Source of the DNA: DASYAE01 sp036501535
GTDB taxonomy: Bacteria > Actinomycetota > Actinomycetes > Streptomycetales > Catenulisporaceae
Length of the DNA stretch: 16,890 nt
NCBI GenBank assembly: GCA_036501535.1
Contig: DASYAE010000094.1
Span: 1 to 16,890 of the forward strand
Reading direction: 5' to 3'
The stretch's first letter is position 1; the number at the start of each line of letters is the position of its first letter. The notes beneath the pieces were generated by a model. It was not told the origin of the DNA. It saw only the letters and a list, made by a program, of their open reading frames with translations, and searched no databases. Of the stretch, positions 14,514 to 16,890 are shown piece after piece. A program made the translations under genes and the position numbers.

Positions 14514-14924
14514 TCAGCAGGCGTCCGAGTCGTCGGACGGGGGTTCCGCCGGCTGCTGCGCGCCGAGTAAGGCCTCGAGGGCGTCCAACCGGTGCGACCA
14601 GAAGTGCTCGTAGAAGCGCAGCCAGGCGGAGGCGGACCGCAGCGGGCCGGGATCCAGCCGGCACACGTGGCGCCGGCCGGTGACGGTGCGCCTGATCAGG
14701 CCGGCCCGCTCGAGCACCTGGACGTGCTTGGACGCCGCGGCCAGCGACATCGACAGCGGCTCGGCCAGCTGGCCGACGGTCAGCTCGCCGCCGGCGAGCC
14801 GGCCGAGCATGCCCCGGCGCGCCTCGCTGGCCAGCGCGTGGAACACCGCGTCCATGCCGATGCCAGTGCCAGTGCCGATACCCACGTCGATCGTCGCATC
14901 GGCAACCGCGTGACGCTCAACCAT
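14514..14924 (-). CDS. ArsR/SmtB-family winged-helix transcriptional regulator
   Basis: This 136-residue protein has the compact ArsR winged helix at about 25-95: D-A-V-F-H-A-L-A-S-E-A-R-R-G-M-L, G-E-L-T-V-G-Q-L-A, then the recognition helix S-M-S-L-A-A-A-S-K-H-V-Q-V-L-E-R-A-G-L-I and wing T-V-T-G-R-R-H-V-C-R-L. The metal-site pattern ELCVCDL of classical ArsR is absent (E-L-T-V-G-Q-L instead), so a non-metal signal is more likely. Residues 10-23 are a Gly/Thr/Ile low-complexity run encoded by hexamer repeats. ATG 14853-14855 (M24) is therefore an alternative start; neither has a good Shine-Dalgarno site. The gene begins 32 nt after the stop of the GH99-like gene on the same strand and may be co-transcribed with it. 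Confidence 0.9.
   Translation of the reverse strand: MVERHAVADATIDVGIGTGTGIGMDAVFHALASEARRGMLGRLAGGELTVGQLAEPLSMSLAAASKHVQVLERAGLIRRTVTGRRHVCRLDPGPLRSASAWLRFYEHFWSHRLDALEALLGAQQPAEPPSDDSDAC
14856..14879. repeat. Hexanucleotide repeat in the ArsR gene
   Basis: Four head-to-tail hexamers GCCGAT-GCCAGT-GCCAGT-GCCGAT lie between the two candidate start codons of the ArsR-type gene and encode Ile/Gly/Thr repeats on the - strand. Such tracts can change copy number by slippage without shifting frame. Confidence 0.7.
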
Positions 14925-14956
14925 GTAGTTGAGCTTAGTCGTGTCGCCGCACGCTG

Positions 14957-16030
14957 TCACTCGTGCTTCAAACCGCGTTCCAGGGCGCTGAGAAAAGCCC
15001 GGCCGAAGTACCGGTCGGGCTCCATGACCGCCCCCTCGGCCCACTCGTTCCAGGACTTGACGAACATCATGCGCGGGCCCGGCTCGGCCCGCTCACGGCG
15101 TGCCGCGCGCCGGACCGCGGACTCGAAGACGTCCGGGTCGGGGCGGTGCAGGAGGATCCCGGACCGGCCGGAGCGCGGCGTGTTGTCGAACCCCGGCACC
15201 ACGCAGGGGTGCCGGCGCACGGGCGCGCCGGGTGCGCCGGGCGCGTCGAGCAGCCAGTCGGCGTAGACGGCGTCGTAGCGGAAGGCCCTCGGGTTCTCGC
15301 GCAGCGGGACGCCGGGGAACAGCCGCTCCAGCTCGTGCCCGCGCGGGGGCGGGGCCGGGTTCCACACCGCCGCGTCGAGCGGCCGGTCCGCCTCGTGCAG
15401 CCAGCGGCCGTCGGCGTCGCCGACCAGGTAGAGGCCGGGCAGGCCCGCGTCCGCGGCCATCTGCCGCCAGAGCGCCGCCGCCTTGGGCAGGTCGGGGATG
15501 TCGCCCGGGCGGAAGAGGTAGAGCACCGGCCGGCCGCCGATCCTGAGGTACCGCGGGTCCAGGAAGTGCGGCAGCAGGGCGTTGAAATGGTCGGCGTGGT
15601 CCGCGTCCCCGGGGTAGCGCTGCTCCTGCAGCACCTCGTCGCCACGGCCGTGCCAGACCCCGGTCCAGCTCTGGTTCGCCCAGCCGAGGCAGTAGCGGTG
15701 CGGCAGCCCCGGGTCCGCCAGCAGGTCCGCGGCCGGCCGGGCCAGCAGCCGGCGGCCGCCGCCGAACCAGTAGTGCCAGTAGCAGAACGCCGTCACGCCG
15801 TACCGGGCCGCGAGCTCCCACTGCGCCCGGCGGGTCTCCGGGACGCGCAGGTCGTAGAACCCGAGGTCGGCGGGCAGGCGCGGCTGGAGGTGGCCGTCGA
15901 ACAGCGGCCGGGCCGCCGCGGCGTGCGTCCACTCCGTGAAGCCGGGTCCCCACCAGCGGTCGTTCTCGGGTATCGGATGGAACTGCGGCAGGAAGAACGC
16001 CACGACCTCCAGCGGGAAGCCGCCGTCCAT
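14957..16030 (-). CDS. Glycoside hydrolase 99-like / WbsX-family protein
   Basis: This 357-residue protein belongs to the WbsX/GH99-like group found in surface-polysaccharide loci. Evidence: V-V-A-F-F-L-P-Q-F-H-P-I-P-E-N-D-R-W-W-G (9-28), G-F-T-E-W-T (30-35), P-L-F-D-G-H-L-Q-P-R-L-P-A-D-L-G-F-Y-D (42-60), a W-A-N-Q-S-W (117-122) segment and the closing F-V-K-S-W-N-E-W-A-E-G (323-333). These match a (beta/alpha)8 glycosidase-like fold; whether it cleaves or transfers sugar is not settled for the family. No signal peptide is visible with the chosen start, so it is probably cytoplasmic. The start ATG 16028-16030 has GGAGGG 8 nt upstream. A tandem CGAAACTTTCG-type operator lies about 60-80 nt upstream, suggesting sugar-responsive repression. 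Confidence 0.88.
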   Translation of the reverse strand: MDGGFPLEVVAFFLPQFHPIPENDRWWGPGFTEWTHAAAARPLFDGHLQPRLPADLGFYDLRVPETRRAQWELAARYGVTAFCYWHYWFGGGRRLLARPAADLLADPGLPHRYCLGWANQSWTGVWHGRGDEVLQEQRYPGDADHADHFNALLPHFLDPRYLRIGGRPVLYLFRPGDIPDLPKAAALWRQMAADAGLPGLYLVGDADGRWLHEADRPLDAAVWNPAPPPRGHELERLFPGVPLRENPRAFRYDAVYADWLLDAPGAPGAPVRRHPCVVPGFDNTPRSGRSGILLHRPDPDVFESAVRRAARRERAEPGPRMMFVKSWNEWAEGAVMEPDRYFGRAFLSALERGLKHE

Positions 16031-16090
16031 AGAGCCGACCCTCCAGGAAAAGATGCGACGGGTGAGCACCGACACAATGCACGGTGACGC

Positions 16091-16111
16091 CGAAACTTTC
16101 GTAAACTTTCG
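16091..16111. promoter_or_regulatory. Tandem CGAAACTTTCG-type operator
   Basis: CGAAACTTTCG (16091-16101) is a perfect odd palindrome centred on C16096. GTAAACTTTCG (16101-16111) is a one-sided copy sharing one base with it, centred 10 bp away, one helical turn. This palindrome is known upstream of glycan-utilisation genes such as xylanases in Streptomyces and resembles LacI-family operators. It sits upstream of the GH99-like gene on the - strand, in a suitable place for repression. Confidence 0.6.
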
Positions 16112-16140
16112 CCGGGAAAAGACGCGGGCCGGGAATTGCC

Positions 16141-16160
16141 CGCAGCGGCCGTCCGCTGCG
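16141..16160. terminator. Hairpin, possible terminator of the SDR transcript
   Basis: CGCAGCGG (16141-16148) and CCGCTGCG (16153-16160) form a perfect 8-bp stem with a CCGT tetraloop. A weaker adjoining stem, GCGGGC/GCCCGC, spans 16124-16143. They lie about 200 nt downstream of the SDR stop codon and upstream of the GH99-like promoter region, so they could insulate the two genes. There is no T-tract on the - strand. Confidence 0.4.
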
Positions 16161-16363
16161 CGACGGGTTTTGCGGAAAAGGGCCCGCGGCCGGGAACCGT
16201 GGACATTGCGCGACTTCACGGCCGACCGGCGGGGTATCGCAGAGCTAGTTTCTCAAGACTACGCAATACTATCCCAGAGTCCGGAGAAAAGTCGAGACAT
16301 CCGTTCGGCGCCCGGCCATGGCGTCGGTGGTACTACGGCTGCGGTATCTCGATTTGCGATTCT

Positions 16364-16890
16364 CTATCCCTGTTCCGGTGTTCCCGCCTGCTCCTGCGCT
16401 TGCGCCGCCTGCGCCCGTTCTATCAAGGGCCCGTACATGTCCGGGTACCTCTCGTAGTCGAAGGGAGCCTCAGGGTTCGCACGGACCTGCGCGTCGAGCA
16501 TCCCGGCCTCCGCGCCGACGAGGATCCGCCACGCCCCGGACCGCACCCCGTCCAGGATGGCGGACGCCGCCTGCGCCGCGGTGAACCCCGTGGCCTCGAA
16601 CCGGTCCTTCAGCTGCGGGATCAGCCGGCGCAGGTCGTCGGGGCCGTAGTCCTCGGCCAGCAGGCCGGTCGCGATGAAAAAGGCCCGCCCGGCCTCGGGC
16701 AGCAGCTCCAGCAGCTCGGCGTCGGTGAGCTCGTCCCACGCGGGCTGGCCGAGGACGCGCCGGGAGTTGGCGCTGATATCGGTGATCACGACGCCCGGCA
16801 TAGCCAGGACGACCCGGACCTGCGGCGCATTGGAGCGCAGGTCCTCGACGAGCGCCTCGGTGAAGCCCTTGATGGCGAACTGCGACGTGC
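16364..16890 (-). CDS. Short-chain dehydrogenase/reductase family protein, C-terminal part
   Basis: The frame enters from the right edge and ends at TAG 16366-16364, giving about 175 residues. The visible start T-S-Q-F-A-I-K-G-F-T-E-A-L-V-E-D-L-R-S-N-A matches the SDR segment that begins at the active-site Y-x-x-x-K and continues with (S)-K-F-A-(V/I)-x-G-F-T-E-A-L. It is followed by the typical M-P-G-V-V-x-T-D-I of the post-active-site loop. The rest is helical, acidic and Gln/Ala-rich at the end. The Rossmann NAD(P)-binding motif and the catalytic Tyr lie outside the window. Gln occupies the position of the catalytic Lys, so activity may be altered. ATG 16799-16801 is internal, not the start. 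Confidence 0.85.
   Translation of the reverse strand, partial: TSQFAIKGFTEALVEDLRSNAPQVRVVLAMPGVVITDISANSRRVLGQPAWDELTDAELLELLPEAGRAFFIATGLLAEDYGPDDLRRLIPQLKDRFEATGFTAAQAASAILDGVRSGAWRILVGAEAGMLDAQVRANPEAPFDYERYPDMYGPLIERAQAAQAQEQAGTPEQG

Larger units (their letters stand above)
16031..16363. other. 333-bp intergenic region upstream of the GH99-like gene
   Basis: No convincing gene lies here. It holds the GH99-like gene's Shine-Dalgarno site, the tandem operator at 16091-16111, two inverted repeats (16124-16143 and 16141-16160) and an AT-richer patch at about 16245-16300 in which I could not define a promoter. The SDR gene's transcript runs into it from the right. Confidence 0.7.

Overview
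The window is very GC-rich and densely coded, with GC-rich third codon positions, Shine-Dalgarno sites of the GAGGAGG type, a SigE-type ECF sigma factor and glycan-related genes. This points to an actinomycete (Streptomyces, Catenulispora or a relative). No 16S rRNA or other species marker is present, so the genus is a guess.

The centre of interest is a split FxSxx-COOH (Fxs) locus on the + strand. Left block (1-3486): the 3' end of a precursor peptide gene ending in F-Q-S-D-I-COOH (fxsA), the radical SAM/SPASM maturase with a fused HExxH domain (fxsB), and an AAC(3)-family N-acetyltransferase starting 1 nt after the fxsB stop. Right block (7299-12594): a TIR-domain protein (fxsC) and, again 1 nt downstream, a 1317-residue protein (FxsT type) combining a KGGTGRT-variant ParA-like ATPase, a degenerate TIR-like domain, an NB-ARC/STAND NTPase and exact 42-residue TPR-like repeats. 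A peptide maturase, an acetyltransferase, a TIR protein and a STAND sensor together look like a RiPP-linked signalling or conflict system. The families are named, but I know of no established function for the whole.

Between the two blocks, on the - strand, lie a two-gene ABC exporter (ATPase then permease, ATGA overlap; 3504-5335) and an AidB-like acyl-CoA dehydrogenase (5499-7166). The ABC pair is bracketed by a previously unannotated 50-bp direct repeat (3441-3490 and 5510-5559, 43/50 identical). One copy forms the end of the acetyltransferase gene and the other the antisense of the end of the dehydrogenase gene. This suggests the exporter cassette was inserted, or the region duplicated, inside the Fxs locus.

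Right of the Fxs locus all genes are on the - strand: a SigE-family ECF sigma factor overlapping a single-pass membrane protein that is its likely regulator; an ArsR-type repressor; a GH99-like/WbsX-type carbohydrate protein with a tandem CGAAACTTTCG-type operator upstream; and the 3' part of a short-chain dehydrogenase that has Gln where the YxxxK lysine is expected. A strong 11-bp hairpin spans the fxsT stop codon between the convergent fxsT and membrane-protein genes. No tRNA, rRNA, CRISPR array, transposase or replication origin was seen.
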